NCBI GenBank assembly: GCA_965226945.1
Contig: OZ245717.1
Location: 6,510,001 to 6,574,000, forward strand
Direction of reading: 5' to 3'
Source: SYLG01 sp965226945
Lineage (GTDB): Bacteria > Planctomycetota > Planctomycetia > Gemmatales > Gemmataceae
DNA: 64,000 bases
A program made the position numbers and the translations under genes. Under the pieces are notes generated by a model. The model was not told where the DNA came from, made no database searches, and was given only the letters and a program-made list of their open reading frames with translations. Shown in pieces: positions 33,538-42,055 of the stretch (position 1 is the stretch's first letter; the number at the start of each line of letters is the position of its first letter).

Positions 33538-34893
33538 TTAACTTCTGGAGTTCGCCGGCGCTCTTTTTACCGATTCGATCAGGTGAGGCACTTCCCGGGA
33601 TAGAGGGTAGAGCAGGGGAAACTCGGTCCACCAGGGATGAATATTCTGGGGTTCGACCGTGTGCACGGGAAGATTTGTCACCGGATCGAGGAATGCATCA
33701 TTGGGCTGGGGAGTGTGGCCAAGGGCACTGGCCGGCATGTAAATGACTTCCTGGCAAAACGACTCCGCGGCGGAAACAATCTCCGGACAGAGATTCTGGA
33801 GCAACTGGCGGATCAGTTTCGAGCCTCTGGTCATCGCATCGAAGTCCAGGCTTGCCACTTCCCGGTCCTTGCGGCGCAAAGTGGGCCGCAGCAGCGCATT
33901 GAGCGGAAGCATCTCTTTCCAGGCATCCCATTTATTAACCACGACGATGAGCGTGCGGTTGTGCAGTGTTCCCTGGTTCAGCCCCAGGATCCGGCGCACC
34001 CGTGCGGCCGCTTCGCGCAGAATCGTCTCCTGGCGATTGGCGAAGGCCGCGCCTCCTGTGCCCCGGAATTGATCCGGTCTTTGCCTGCAGGCCTGCAAAA
34101 ATCGCGGATCTTGCATCGGGTCAAAAAGAAAAATCAGCGCCCGGGAGCGCGCCATGTAGGCGGTCGATTGCAAGCGGTCGGCGTCGTCGCTGACGGCCTG
34201 AAACGACTCGCCGGCCGCATCGTACAGACAAATCGCTGTGCTTTTGGAGCCAATCTTTTTATGGTCCGGATGAAATACGGACGATTTGATTTCGAAAAGA
34301 AACGGCTTGGGAAATTTCAATTCCTGGGAACCGATGAACACGCGGCTAAAGATCGATTCCTCGTTGTACTGGGTCTTGCGGATCAAGTCGCGCACAGGTA
34401 CCGGTTGCTCGGGATGGGGCCGCAAGAAAAGCGACTCTTCGTATTGATTGATCGTGGCGTTGAACTGCGGATCGGCATCGCCGAAATCGAGGCCAAATTC
34501 CCGGGGCAGGCATTTTCTTAGGCTCCAGGTCAGGGCGCCAAGCAAAAACGATTTCCCGCTTCCTGGGGAGCCGAGGATGGCAAAAAACAAACAGGGGGTA
34601 TCGAGCAAGACCCAGGGGATGATGAGATGGCAGCGCGGGCAGGCCAAATCCTGGCACACCTGGCCACGAGCGTCGATGGCATTGCCGCCCAAGTCGAATC
34701 GAGTCGGCAGAAAGCGCTGCAAAGCGGCGGGAGGTGAACCGGGGGGATCGAGGCGGGGATCACCGCGCAGGTCGGTATGCACCGAAATCCAGAGGATCTC
34801 TTCGGGGCCAAACGTATGCCAGCAATGCGGGCAAGTGATCCGGCTCTGCAGTCGCTTGCCCTGGTGTTGCGTGTGTTCCTGCGAATCTTTCAT
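33538..34893 (-). CDS. Zinc-ribbon P-loop GTPase, double-GTPase/TRAFAC-like (GTPase operon, gene 1)
   Basis: 451 residues. A treble-clef or ribbon pair CPHC (21-24) and CPRC (85-88) precedes the GTPase domain. The P-loop is GSPGSGKS (108-115), the G3-like switch DAAGES starts at 225, and the G4 specificity motif NKWD is at 320-323, which supports GTP binding. An insertion of about 100 residues separates P-loop and switch. The pattern (ribbon, P-loop with LLGALTWSLR, and YDAAGE) resembles the Pfam double-GTPase families whose genes sit beside GAP1 genes, as here. It is the first gene of the operon, 250 nt after gatA. No signal or membrane segment is visible, so it is cytoplasmic and probably recruited through its GAP1 partner. 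Confidence 0.82.
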   Translation of the reverse strand: MKDSQEHTQHQGKRLQSRITCPHCWHTFGPEEILWISVHTDLRGDPRLDPPGSPPAALQRFLPTRFDLGGNAIDARGQVCQDLACPRCHLIIPWVLLDTPCLFFAILGSPGSGKSFLLGALTWSLRKCLPREFGLDFGDADPQFNATINQYEESLFLRPHPEQPVPVRDLIRKTQYNEESIFSRVFIGSQELKFPKPFLFEIKSSVFHPDHKKIGSKSTAICLYDAAGESFQAVSDDADRLQSTAYMARSRALIFLFDPMQDPRFLQACRQRPDQFRGTGGAAFANRQETILREAAARVRRILGLNQGTLHNRTLIVVVNKWDAWKEMLPLNALLRPTLRRKDREVASLDFDAMTRGSKLIRQLLQNLCPEIVSAAESFCQEVIYMPASALGHTPQPNDAFLDPVTNLPVHTVEPQNIHPWWTEFPLLYPLSREVPHLIESVKRAPANSRS

Positions 34894-35143
34894 GAGAGAA
34901 GGCGTTCCGTGCTGACATCAGCCTGCAAGGAAATTCCTACCGGACTACAAAAATCCTTCAAGCGATAGCAGTGCAAATCACGCCCAATGCAGGCATGGCA
35001 TGGGGCCATGAAAGCCTTGGCCCTTTTTCTCGTCGCAATGGAGCGCGGAGGAAGGTGAATTCTGTCGCTGGATTCTGGTAGTTGCCAAGCTCCTTGGTCG
35101 TCCAAGGCCGGTTAGCAGATGCCCAGAGATCGGGAAGAACTTC

Positions 35144-36622
35144 TTAGCCGAGCTTGGCGCCATCGGGGCGCTTCAAGTGCCAGTCCGTGGCCTTTTCGAA
35201 CATGCGCGCGGAGCGCAAAAGCACGGGCTCGGTGAGTGGTGCCGACTGAAGTTGCAACCCGATCGGCAAGCCTGAACCGGTCAGACCGCAGGGGATGCTG
35301 ATGCCGGCGATGCCGGCGAGGTTGCAGCTGATCGTATAAATATCGCTCAAATACATGGCCAAGGGATCGGTGCTTTTCTCACCCCGTTTGAAGGCGGCGG
35401 TGGGAGCCGTGGGCCCGGCAATGACATCGCACGATTCGAAGGCTTTTTCAAAGTCGTTGAGAATCAGGCGGCGGACCTTGAGCGCCTTGGTGTAGTAGGC
35501 GTCGATGTAACCGCTCGAAAGGGCATAAGTGCCGAGCATGATGCGCCTTTTGACTTCGGCGCCAAATCCCTCGCCACGGCTTTTGCAATAGGTGTCGATC
35601 AAGGTGCCTTTGTCCTTGGTGCGGTGGCCATAGTGCATGCCGTCGTAGCGAGCCAGGTTGCTCGAAGCTTCCGCGGTCGCGACGATGTAATAGGTGGCAA
35701 TGGCATGGGCAGAACTCGGCAGCGAAACCTCGACGATCTTGGCGCCTTGCTTTTCGAAAACCTTGAGCGCTTCGCGCACCGCTTTTTCCACTTCGGGATC
35801 AAGGCCCGCGCCGAAAAACTCCTTGGCCACGCCCACGCGCAGCCCGGCAATCGGCTGATCGAGTTCGGCCAGGTAATCGGGGACAGGGCGATCGAGCGAG
35901 GTGCTGTCGCGTTCGTCGTGGCCGGCGATGGCCTGCAGGAGCAAGGCCGAGCCAAAAAGGTCGTTGGAGAAGGGGCCGATTTGATCGAGCGAACTGGCAA
36001 AGGCAACGAGGCCATAGCGCGAGATGCGGCCGTAGGAGGGTTTGAGGCCGTTAATGCCGCACAGGCTTGCCGGCTGGCGAATCGAGCCGCCGGTGTCGGA
36101 GCCCAAAGACAAAGGCACCATGCCGCCCGCGACCGCGGCGGCGGAGCCGCCCGAAGAGCCGCCCGGAATGCGCTCCAGGTCCCAGGGGTTGGCCGAGGGG
36201 CCGAAGGCGCTATTTTCCGTCGATGAGCCCATGGCGAATTCGTCGAGATTGGTCTTGCCCAGGGGCACGCCGTCAGCCGCGACGATCTTGTCGATGACCG
36301 TGGCGTTGTAGGGGGGGGCAAATTTCTCAAGGATCTTCGACGAGCAGGTCGTAATGACCCCCTTCGTGCAAAGGTTGTCCTTGATCGCGACCGGCAGTCC
36401 GGAAAGGATGCCGACCTTTTCCCCACGAGCTCGCTTTTGATCCACCAGGGCGGCCTGCGCCAGCGCCTGTTCTTCGTTTAAACGCAGGAAGGCATGGACC
36501 TTGCCGTCTCGTTTGCCAATCGCCTTAAGGCAATCCCGCACCAGCTCCAGGGAAGTGAGCTTCTTGGAATCCAAAAGCTCCTTCAATTCACGAACCGGGC
36601 GCTCGGCCAGGGGAGCACTCAT
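35144..36622 (-). CDS. gatA: Asp-tRNA(Asn)/Glu-tRNA(Gln) amidotransferase subunit A
   Basis: 492 residues, the usual GatA length. The amidase signature is complete: catalytic Lys in LPVAIKDNL (about 79), then FGPSANPWD and the Gly/Ser-rich GGSSGGSAAAVAGG with the cis-Ser and nucleophile Ser near 155-180 (SDTGGSIRQPA). GatA releases ammonia from glutamine for transamidation of misacylated Glu-tRNA(Gln) or Asp-tRNA(Asn). gatC lies 49 nt upstream on the same strand; gatB is not in the window. The C-terminal domain ends with LQLQSAPLTEPVLLR as in other GatA proteins. Confidence 0.96.
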   Translation of the reverse strand: MSAPLAERPVRELKELLDSKKLTSLELVRDCLKAIGKRDGKVHAFLRLNEEQALAQAALVDQKRARGEKVGILSGLPVAIKDNLCTKGVITTCSSKILEKFAPPYNATVIDKIVAADGVPLGKTNLDEFAMGSSTENSAFGPSANPWDLERIPGGSSGGSAAAVAGGMVPLSLGSDTGGSIRQPASLCGINGLKPSYGRISRYGLVAFASSLDQIGPFSNDLFGSALLLQAIAGHDERDSTSLDRPVPDYLAELDQPIAGLRVGVAKEFFGAGLDPEVEKAVREALKVFEKQGAKIVEVSLPSSAHAIATYYIVATAEASSNLARYDGMHYGHRTKDKGTLIDTYCKSRGEGFGAEVKRRIMLGTYALSSGYIDAYYTKALKVRRLILNDFEKAFESCDVIAGPTAPTAAFKRGEKSTDPLAMYLSDIYTISCNLAGIAGISIPCGLTGSGLPIGLQLQSAPLTEPVLLRSARMFEKATDWHLKRPDGAKLG

Positions 36623-36671
36623 GGGATCGATTTCCTTGCTGAGTCGGGAAGGTGCGTCGGAATCTACCTAC

Positions 36672-36959
36672 CTATTCCAACACGGCCGGAACCTGGAAGA
36701 GATTTCCCAGGCGTTCAGGCGCATTGGCCAGGGCTTCGGCGGGGGAAAGGGAAGGCCGAAGGACATCGTCACGGAAAATGTTGGCTTGTTCCAACGGGTG
36801 AACGAGCGGTTCAACACCGCTCGTGTCGATCTTCTGCAATTGATCGACATATCCCAAAATGGAGGCCAGCTGGGGAGTCATCGTCTGCAACTCCGCCTCA
36901 CTAAGTTGGAGGCGGGACAAATGAGCGACCCAGCGAACCTGTTCGGCCGTCAACGACAT
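36672..36959 (-). CDS. gatC: Asp-tRNA(Asn)/Glu-tRNA(Gln) amidotransferase subunit C
   Basis: 95 residues, the standard GatC size. Motifs: VRWVAHLSRLQLSEAELQTM, the helix ILGYVDQLQKIDTSGVEPLVHP, then FRDDVLRPSL and a C-terminal LFQVPAVLE. GatC stabilises GatA-GatB and wraps around their interface. It lies between rpmB (15 nt upstream) and gatA (49 nt downstream), in one likely transcript. Confidence 0.95.
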   Translation of the reverse strand: MSLTAEQVRWVAHLSRLQLSEAELQTMTPQLASILGYVDQLQKIDTSGVEPLVHPLEQANIFRDDVLRPSLSPAEALANAPERLGNLFQVPAVLE

Positions 36960-36974
36960 GGCAGGCTTACCGGA

Positions 36975-37235
36975 TTAAAGGGCGCTGACCTGGAACGGCT
37001 TGCGCTTGGTGGGCCGAGCGACATAGCCGGAGCGGATGCACTGAACGCAAATGCGCGCCGACACGGCGGATCCGTTCTTTTCGATCTGGATTTTCTGCAG
37101 GTTGGGCTTGAAGGTCCTTTTGGTGATACCGGTCACCTTCACGCCGTTACCACCCAGGTATTTGGGCTTACCGCGCTTGGTGTAATGGTTTCCGATTTCG
37201 GGCTTCTTGCCGCAAACGTCGCACTTCATTCCCAT
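36975..37235 (-). CDS. rpmB: 50S ribosomal protein L28
   Basis: 86 residues. The start MGMKCDVCGKKPEIGNH matches the L28 N terminus, followed by TKRTFKPNLQKIQI and a C-terminal ARICVQCIRSGYV. Two CxxC pairs (CDVC, CVQC) make this a zinc-binding form. An ATG two codons in (37229) is possible. L28 joins the 50S subunit near the E site. Its place directly upstream of gatC is uncommon compared with the usual rpmB-rpmG pairing. Confidence 0.95.
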   Translation of the reverse strand: MGMKCDVCGKKPEIGNHYTKRGKPKYLGGNGVKVTGITKRTFKPNLQKIQIEKNGSAVSARICVQCIRSGYVARPTKRKPFQVSAL

Positions 37236-37303
37236 GACACATCACCTGACAAAGACAAAATCGTGAATTACTAAGGATAGAACATTGTCGTCCTGGAGCA
37301 AGC

Positions 37304-37924
37304 TCAAACTCCTCGAAAAGCGCTCAACGAGGGGTTCGCTTGCAGAAACTGGGAGGCCCAGTGATAGTGGTCGAGTAATCCGGTGATATCTTTTTTCATG
37401 ATTAAATGGGCGACATATAGGGCCTCGACGGTGGCCAGGCCCCCTTCCGGATCGGGAAAGATCTTGGAACTCCGGGGATAGCTGGTGCGGATGCCCTGCA
37501 AGGATCTCTTGGGCATCTGCGCGAAGGGAATGGCCAGCCGGGTTGCCCAGCGCCAGCTTCCATCAATGAGAAAGAGACCCTTGCCGGCATCGTCCGCCGA
37601 AAGCTCAGGGCCTTCCGGCCAAAGCACGACATAGCCCTCAAGCGAGGGGAGCGTCTCCCAGGGATGCTGAACGAGGCGCACATCGGTGCGGTTGCGCAAA
37701 GGCCAGATCGTGCAGCGCTCCTTGCGCTCGTGGCGATCTCGCAAAATGAGGGTGGGTAACGATGAGGCAGGCAGGCCTTCGGCTGGCGGTTCCATGTCCA
37801 TAAGGGTGGTAAGCGGTTCCTGATCGACCGGAGTGCGTGGATTCACCAATTTTTCTCGGGTCCATGCTAGGAGGTTTCTTAAGTTTTCTCGAGGGAGGCG
37901 ACGAAGCCCACCTCCTTGGATCAA
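37304..37924 (-). CDS. Tsr3/DTW-superfamily (TDD) protein, possible RNA aminocarboxypropyltransferase
   Basis: About 206 residues; internal ATGs at 37801 and 37795 are possible shorter starts. The core has LFLIDGSWRWATRL, then IRTSYPRSSKIFPDPEGGLATVEALYVAHLIM. The ATVEA and DGSW motifs are those of the TDD superfamily, which includes Tsr3 (acp transfer to 18S rRNA) and the DTW proteins TapT/DTWD1 (acp3U in tRNA). The GLATVEAL form is closer to Tsr3 than to bacterial TapT, in which the DTW motif is explicit. SAM-dependent aminocarboxypropyl transfer is a family-based guess; the target is unknown. It is divergent from the phosphoesterase gene. Confidence 0.6.
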   Translation of the reverse strand: MIQGGGLRRLPRENLRNLLAWTREKLVNPRTPVDQEPLTTLMDMEPPAEGLPASSLPTLILRDRHERKERCTIWPLRNRTDVRLVQHPWETLPSLEGYVVLWPEGPELSADDAGKGLFLIDGSWRWATRLAIPFAQMPKRSLQGIRTSYPRSSKIFPDPEGGLATVEALYVAHLIMKKDITGLLDHYHWASQFLQANPSLSAFRGV

Positions 37925-38047
37925 GGATTCCTTGCACCGAACGACGGATCCTGACGGGATGGCGATTCTGCGTCTTCCCCATGGTTTTGGCTCTTACGCA
38001 TCTTCCGACATCCAAGACAAACTTGCTCAACAAGGCAGGAAATCACC

Positions 38048-40582
38048 ATGATGCGCCGACCGAATTTACTCATGCCTCCAGTAATCATCGTGGCTTTCCT
38101 CTTCCTCGATCTTGCCGCACCCCGTGTGGCGGCATTCTTCCAGGAAGAGTCGCCAAAAAAAGACGAGAAAAAAGAAAAGAAAAAGGAAAGTAAGCCGGAT
38201 AAGAAAGCGATTCTTCCCGGCCTTTACAAGGATCATGTCCAACTGCCCAACCAATGGTCGCTACGACCGACCGGCACCCACCTGCTCGTGGGCGATTTGC
38301 CCGTTCAGGCCCTGATCCACCCTTCGGGCCAATACCTGGCGGTGCTCCATGCCGGATACGGTCCCCACGAACTGATCGTTCTGTCGACCGCCGCTACCCA
38401 GAAGATCATTTCTCGCACTACGCTTCCGCACGCGTTCTACGGGATCGCCTGGGCCGACGAGGGGAAGACGTTGCTCATCAGTGGCGGCGAATACGCGACC
38501 GTGCAATCGCACGCGTTCGACGAAGGGTATCTGGGGAAACCGACCGTCATTCAGGTGGCTCCTGAAGATACTTCGTTCGTGACCGCCGGCATCGCCGTCG
38601 ATGGCGAGCGCCTTTTCGTCGCCGGATCCTGGAACCACTCTTTCGCCATCGCCTCGCGCAAGGGAGGTGAGTCGAAGGTCATTAAGCTGGCTCCCAACAC
38701 ATTCCCCTACACCTGCCTGGTCGACACCAAGGCCGACCGCGTCTATGTGTCGCTTTGGGGCCAATCTGCCGTGGCCGTGGTGAACCGCAAAGACGGCAAG
38801 CTTCTTCAGACCTGGGCAACGGCAAGCCACCCGACCGAAATGGCGCTCTCTCCCGATGGCAAACGACTCTTTGTCTCCTGCGCCAATTCGACCCGCGTGA
38901 GCGTGCTAAGCACCGATTCGGGTAAAGAATCGGAAACCCTGAACTGCTCCCTTTACCCGGGAGTTCCCTCGGGCAACACCCCGGGTAGTCTCGATCTGTC
39001 TCCCGATGGCCAGTTACTCTTTGTCGCCAACTCCGATGCGAATAACTTGGCGGTTTTCCGTGTCGATCAGCCCGGCCAGTCGCGCAGCCTCGGGTTCATT
39101 CCGACCGGCTGGTATCCGACGAGCGTCCGCTTCCACGCCGCGCAAAAAACTCTGTTTGTCGCCAACGGCAAGGGGCTCGGTTCCAAGGCCAATGTCCAGG
39201 GGCCCAATCCGCTCAATGGCAGCCGTTCTCCCACCGTTCAATACATCGGCGGGCTTCTCACCGGCGCGGTCTCGCGCATCGAGATGCCGACTCCGGAGAA
39301 AATGGGAGAACTCACCCAGGCCGCGAAGCTTTGCAGTCCGCTCAAGGCCGATGCCTCCCCGACCGGAAAACGGCCTGAAGGCAATCCGATCCCTGCCCGC
39401 ATCGGCGATTCCAGCCCGATCAAATACTGCATCTATGTCATCAAGGAAAATCGCACCTACGACCAGGTATTTGGGGATGTGAAAGAGGGCAACGGCGATC
39501 CCAACCTCTGCATCTTTGGCAACAAAGTCACTCCCAATCATCACAAACTCGCCAAGGAATTTGTGCTGCTCGATAATTTCTATGTCGATGGCGAGGTCTC
39601 CGCCGACGGCCATGAATGGTCGATGGGCGCCTACGCGACCGACTTCGTCGAAAAGGCCTGGCCTCAAAGCTATCGCGGCAGCGTGAAGGGAAAGCTCAAG
39701 GACTACCCCGCCGAAGGCAATCGCGATCTGATCGCGCGTCCCGCCGGCGGCTACATCTGGGACCGCTGCGCCGAGGCGAAGGTCAGCTACCGCAGCTACG
39801 GCGAATGGATCAAGAATGGTAAAGCCCCGGGGCAGCCGGGAACCCCGTCGGTCAAATCCCTCATCGGGCATTTCGATCCCTTATTCTGGGGCTACGACCT
39901 CGACTATCCCGACGTGAAGCGCACGGAGCGCTTCCTCGCCGAAATCTCCCGTTTTGAAAAAGAGGGCCAGATGCCGCGCATGCAGATCATGCGCTTGGGC
40001 AACGACCACACCTCGGGCACACGCCCCGGCAAACCGACCCCGACCGCCATGGTGGCCGACAACGACTTGGCGCTCGGCCTCCTCATCGAGGGGTTATCCA
40101 AGAGCAAGTTCTGGAAAGAAACCGCCGTGTTCATCGTCGAGGACGATGCGCAAAACGGCCCGGATCATGTCGATGCGCATCGCGCCGTCGCGCTGGTTGT
40201 CAGCCCCTACACGCGCCGGGGCATGGTCGATTCGACCATGTATTCCACCACGAGCATGCTGCGCACCATGGAGCTGATCCTCGGCCTGCAGCCGATGAGC
40301 CAGTTCGACGCCGCGGCCATGCCGATGTTTCACTCGTTTACGGCGAAGGCCAACTTGACCCCTTACAAGCATGAAGCGGCCCAGGTTGATCTCAACGAAA
40401 AAAACCTGGCGACCGCCTGGGGCGCCAAGCTCTCCGAAAGCTTCGACTTGTCGAAGGAAGATGCCGCCGACGACCTGCTCTTCAACGAGGTCATCTGGCG
40501 ATCGGTCAAGGGGCCCAAAAGCCCGATGCCAGCCCCCGTCCGCGCCGCCTACGTCATGCAAAAAGTCCGCAACGACGATTAA
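38048..40582 (+). CDS. Exported beta-propeller plus phosphoesterase protein
   Basis: 844 residues. A signal peptide (about 1-30, VIIVAFLFLDLAAPRVAAF) is followed by a Lys/Glu linker (about 36-56). Residues 70-410 form a YVTN-type beta-propeller, with repeated blades such as HPSGQYLAVLHAG, LSPDGKRLFVSCAN and LSPDGQLLFVANSD. Residues 455-800 are a phosphoesterase domain: YVIKENRTYDQVFGD, then SADGHEWSMGAYATDF, NDHTSGTRPGKPTPTAMVADND, and VFIVEDDAQNGPDHVDAHR, giving the Asp/His metal ligands of the alkaline-phosphatase-like superfamily. It resembles the bacterial phosphoesterase family (PF04185) that includes phospholipase C and acid phosphatases. Secreted or periplasmic; substrate unknown. The ribosome binding site AGGA precedes ATG. 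Confidence 0.88.
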   Translation: MMRRPNLLMPPVIIVAFLFLDLAAPRVAAFFQEESPKKDEKKEKKKESKPDKKAILPGLYKDHVQLPNQWSLRPTGTHLLVGDLPVQALIHPSGQYLAVLHAGYGPHELIVLSTAATQKIISRTTLPHAFYGIAWADEGKTLLISGGEYATVQSHAFDEGYLGKPTVIQVAPEDTSFVTAGIAVDGERLFVAGSWNHSFAIASRKGGESKVIKLAPNTFPYTCLVDTKADRVYVSLWGQSAVAVVNRKDGKLLQTWATASHPTEMALSPDGKRLFVSCANSTRVSVLSTDSGKESETLNCSLYPGVPSGNTPGSLDLSPDGQLLFVANSDANNLAVFRVDQPGQSRSLGFIPTGWYPTSVRFHAAQKTLFVANGKGLGSKANVQGPNPLNGSRSPTVQYIGGLLTGAVSRIEMPTPEKMGELTQAAKLCSPLKADASPTGKRPEGNPIPARIGDSSPIKYCIYVIKENRTYDQVFGDVKEGNGDPNLCIFGNKVTPNHHKLAKEFVLLDNFYVDGEVSADGHEWSMGAYATDFVEKAWPQSYRGSVKGKLKDYPAEGNRDLIARPAGGYIWDRCAEAKVSYRSYGEWIKNGKAPGQPGTPSVKSLIGHFDPLFWGYDLDYPDVKRTERFLAEISRFEKEGQMPRMQIMRLGNDHTSGTRPGKPTPTAMVADNDLALGLLIEGLSKSKFWKETAVFIVEDDAQNGPDHVDAHRAVALVVSPYTRRGMVDSTMYSTTSMLRTMELILGLQPMSQFDAAAMPMFHSFTAKANLTPYKHEAAQVDLNEKNLATAWGAKLSESFDLSKEDAADDLLFNEVIWRSVKGPKSPMPAPVRAAYVMQKVRNDD

Positions 40583-40870
40583 TTAATCTGTTGCCGAGGA
40601 CGAGCCTCGGTGGAACAGGGAACATTTCAGCATCGGCGCAATGCAACTGATGGGTCGCTGGATAAGAGTGGGTCAGCGAATTCGATGCCAATTCGTTGCG
40701 GAATGTGCGGCGTGGATCGGCCGCTCGTTTCCGCCAGGAATTTCTTCCAACGAATCCTGCACGATGCGCGTTGGCATTTCATGAAATGAGACAGGCCGCT
40801 CTGGTCCAAGGCGTTTTCACATCTTGCGCCTGGCAATCACGACCCGGCGGCCCGTGCGAAAGGGGAGGCA

Positions 40871-42055
40871 GTGATGAGTCGGTTATTTCCACGATCCTTG
40901 GGTGCGGCGTTTTTATTGGCGATGGGTGTTGGCGCCGCCTTCTTGTCCCTGAATGGCCCCAGCGCCTTCGCCAAGTACCGCGCTGTCGCCACGATGAATG
41001 TTCCCGTGCAGAGGGTGGCGCAAAACCTGGAAAAAACGATCGAGATGAACCCAAAGGATGCCGGGGCGATCCTGAATTTGGCCCGCGTGCACGCCATGGC
41101 TTACTCGCAGAAAAAAGAAGAGATCCCGGTCGAAAAGAATGACGAGACGCGCGTCTGGTTTGGCTACGAAGCGAAGTTGGTCCCGTTTGCCAGCGTGCAA
41201 ACGACGGACGATGCCGATCGCAAGAAAGCCGCGCAAGCGCACCTCAATGCCGCCATTGCCCTTTACGAAAAAGCAGTCAAGCTCGAACCGGAAGACAAGC
41301 GAGCCCAGCTGGGCTACGGCTGGCTTGTGAGTCAGACCGACAACAAGGCGCAAGCGATCAAGATTCTTCGCGAGGTCATTCGGACCTCCTGGGAAGAAGA
41401 AAAAAATCTGGAAAGGCTGGGGCTGGGAGGCCACACCTTTACCGTGGAAGGGGCCGCCTATTTGAAACCGCTCCTGGACCCAACCAAAGACAAGGAAGAA
41501 TTGGCACAACTTTCCGAGCGAGCCGAGCTTCTGAAAAAATTGCCGCGTCCAATCACGCCGATCGCCATCCCCCTGGAAGACGGCCTGGGCGCTGGCGACC
41601 TGGAAGACCGCAACGCGCGCGTCCGATTCGATGCCGATGGCACAGGAGTCAAAAAGAACTGGAGCTGGATCCGGCCCAATGCCGCCTGGCTGGTCTATCG
41701 GCCGGCGAAGAATCAGAAGATTGAATCGGGCCTCGATCTCTTTGGCAGCGTCACGTTCTGGTTGTTCTGGGATAACGGCTACGAGGCACTGGCGGCGCTT
41801 GATGACAATCGCGATGGCCGCCTTTCCGGACGAGAATTGACCGGTCTGGGACTCTGGAACGATGTCAATGGCGATGGGATTTGCCAGGAGTCGGAATGCA
41901 AGACCCTCGCACAGGCCGGGATCCAGGCGCTTTCTTGCCGGTACGAGCGCGATTCCTCGCACCCCGACCAGATCGCTTTTTCTCCCCGCGGAGTCACCTT
42001 GAAAGACGGCCGCACCCGGCCGACCTTTGACCTGATTTTGCACTCCGCCAACTAA
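40871..42055 (+). CDS. Exported EF-hand protein with TPR-like region
   Basis: 394 residues. A basic N terminus and hydrophobic segment (SLGAAFLLAMGVGAAFLSLNG) form a signal peptide or anchor. Residues 50-180 are helical and TPR-like (EMNPKDAGAILNLARVHAMAY; HLNAAIALYEKAVKLEPEDK). The C-terminal part has calcium-binding loops: DDNRDGRLSGRE near 312 and NDVNGDGICQESE near 333, a paired EF-hand or dockerin-like layout. TPR plus EF-hand proteins are common among exported proteins of planctomycetes. The function is not known. It follows the phosphoesterase gene after 288 nt on the same strand, and a long-stem terminator lies 26 nt past its stop. Confidence 0.78.
   Translation: MMSRLFPRSLGAAFLLAMGVGAAFLSLNGPSAFAKYRAVATMNVPVQRVAQNLEKTIEMNPKDAGAILNLARVHAMAYSQKKEEIPVEKNDETRVWFGYEAKLVPFASVQTTDDADRKKAAQAHLNAAIALYEKAVKLEPEDKRAQLGYGWLVSQTDNKAQAIKILREVIRTSWEEEKNLERLGLGGHTFTVEGAAYLKPLLDPTKDKEELAQLSERAELLKKLPRPITPIAIPLEDGLGAGDLEDRNARVRFDADGTGVKKNWSWIRPNAAWLVYRPAKNQKIESGLDLFGSVTFWLFWDNGYEALAALDDNRDGRLSGRELTGLGLWNDVNGDGICQESECKTLAQAGIQALSCRYERDSSHPDQIAFSPRGVTLKDGRTRPTFDLILHSAN

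Noticed and set aside
30247..34893. Prophage or insertion element around the GTPase operon
   Set aside because: No integrase, transposase, tRNA or flanking direct repeats seen; only the GAP1 3' part departs strongly in composition.
34894..35143. Promoter for the GTPase operon
   Set aside because: A loose TTGAAG/TAGGAA pair can be drawn on the minus strand, but the match is too weak to list as a feature.
40583..40870. Possible small gene between the phosphoesterase and EF-hand genes
   Set aside because: Short frames lack ribosome binding sites; only a weak 6-bp hairpin near 40595 is present.
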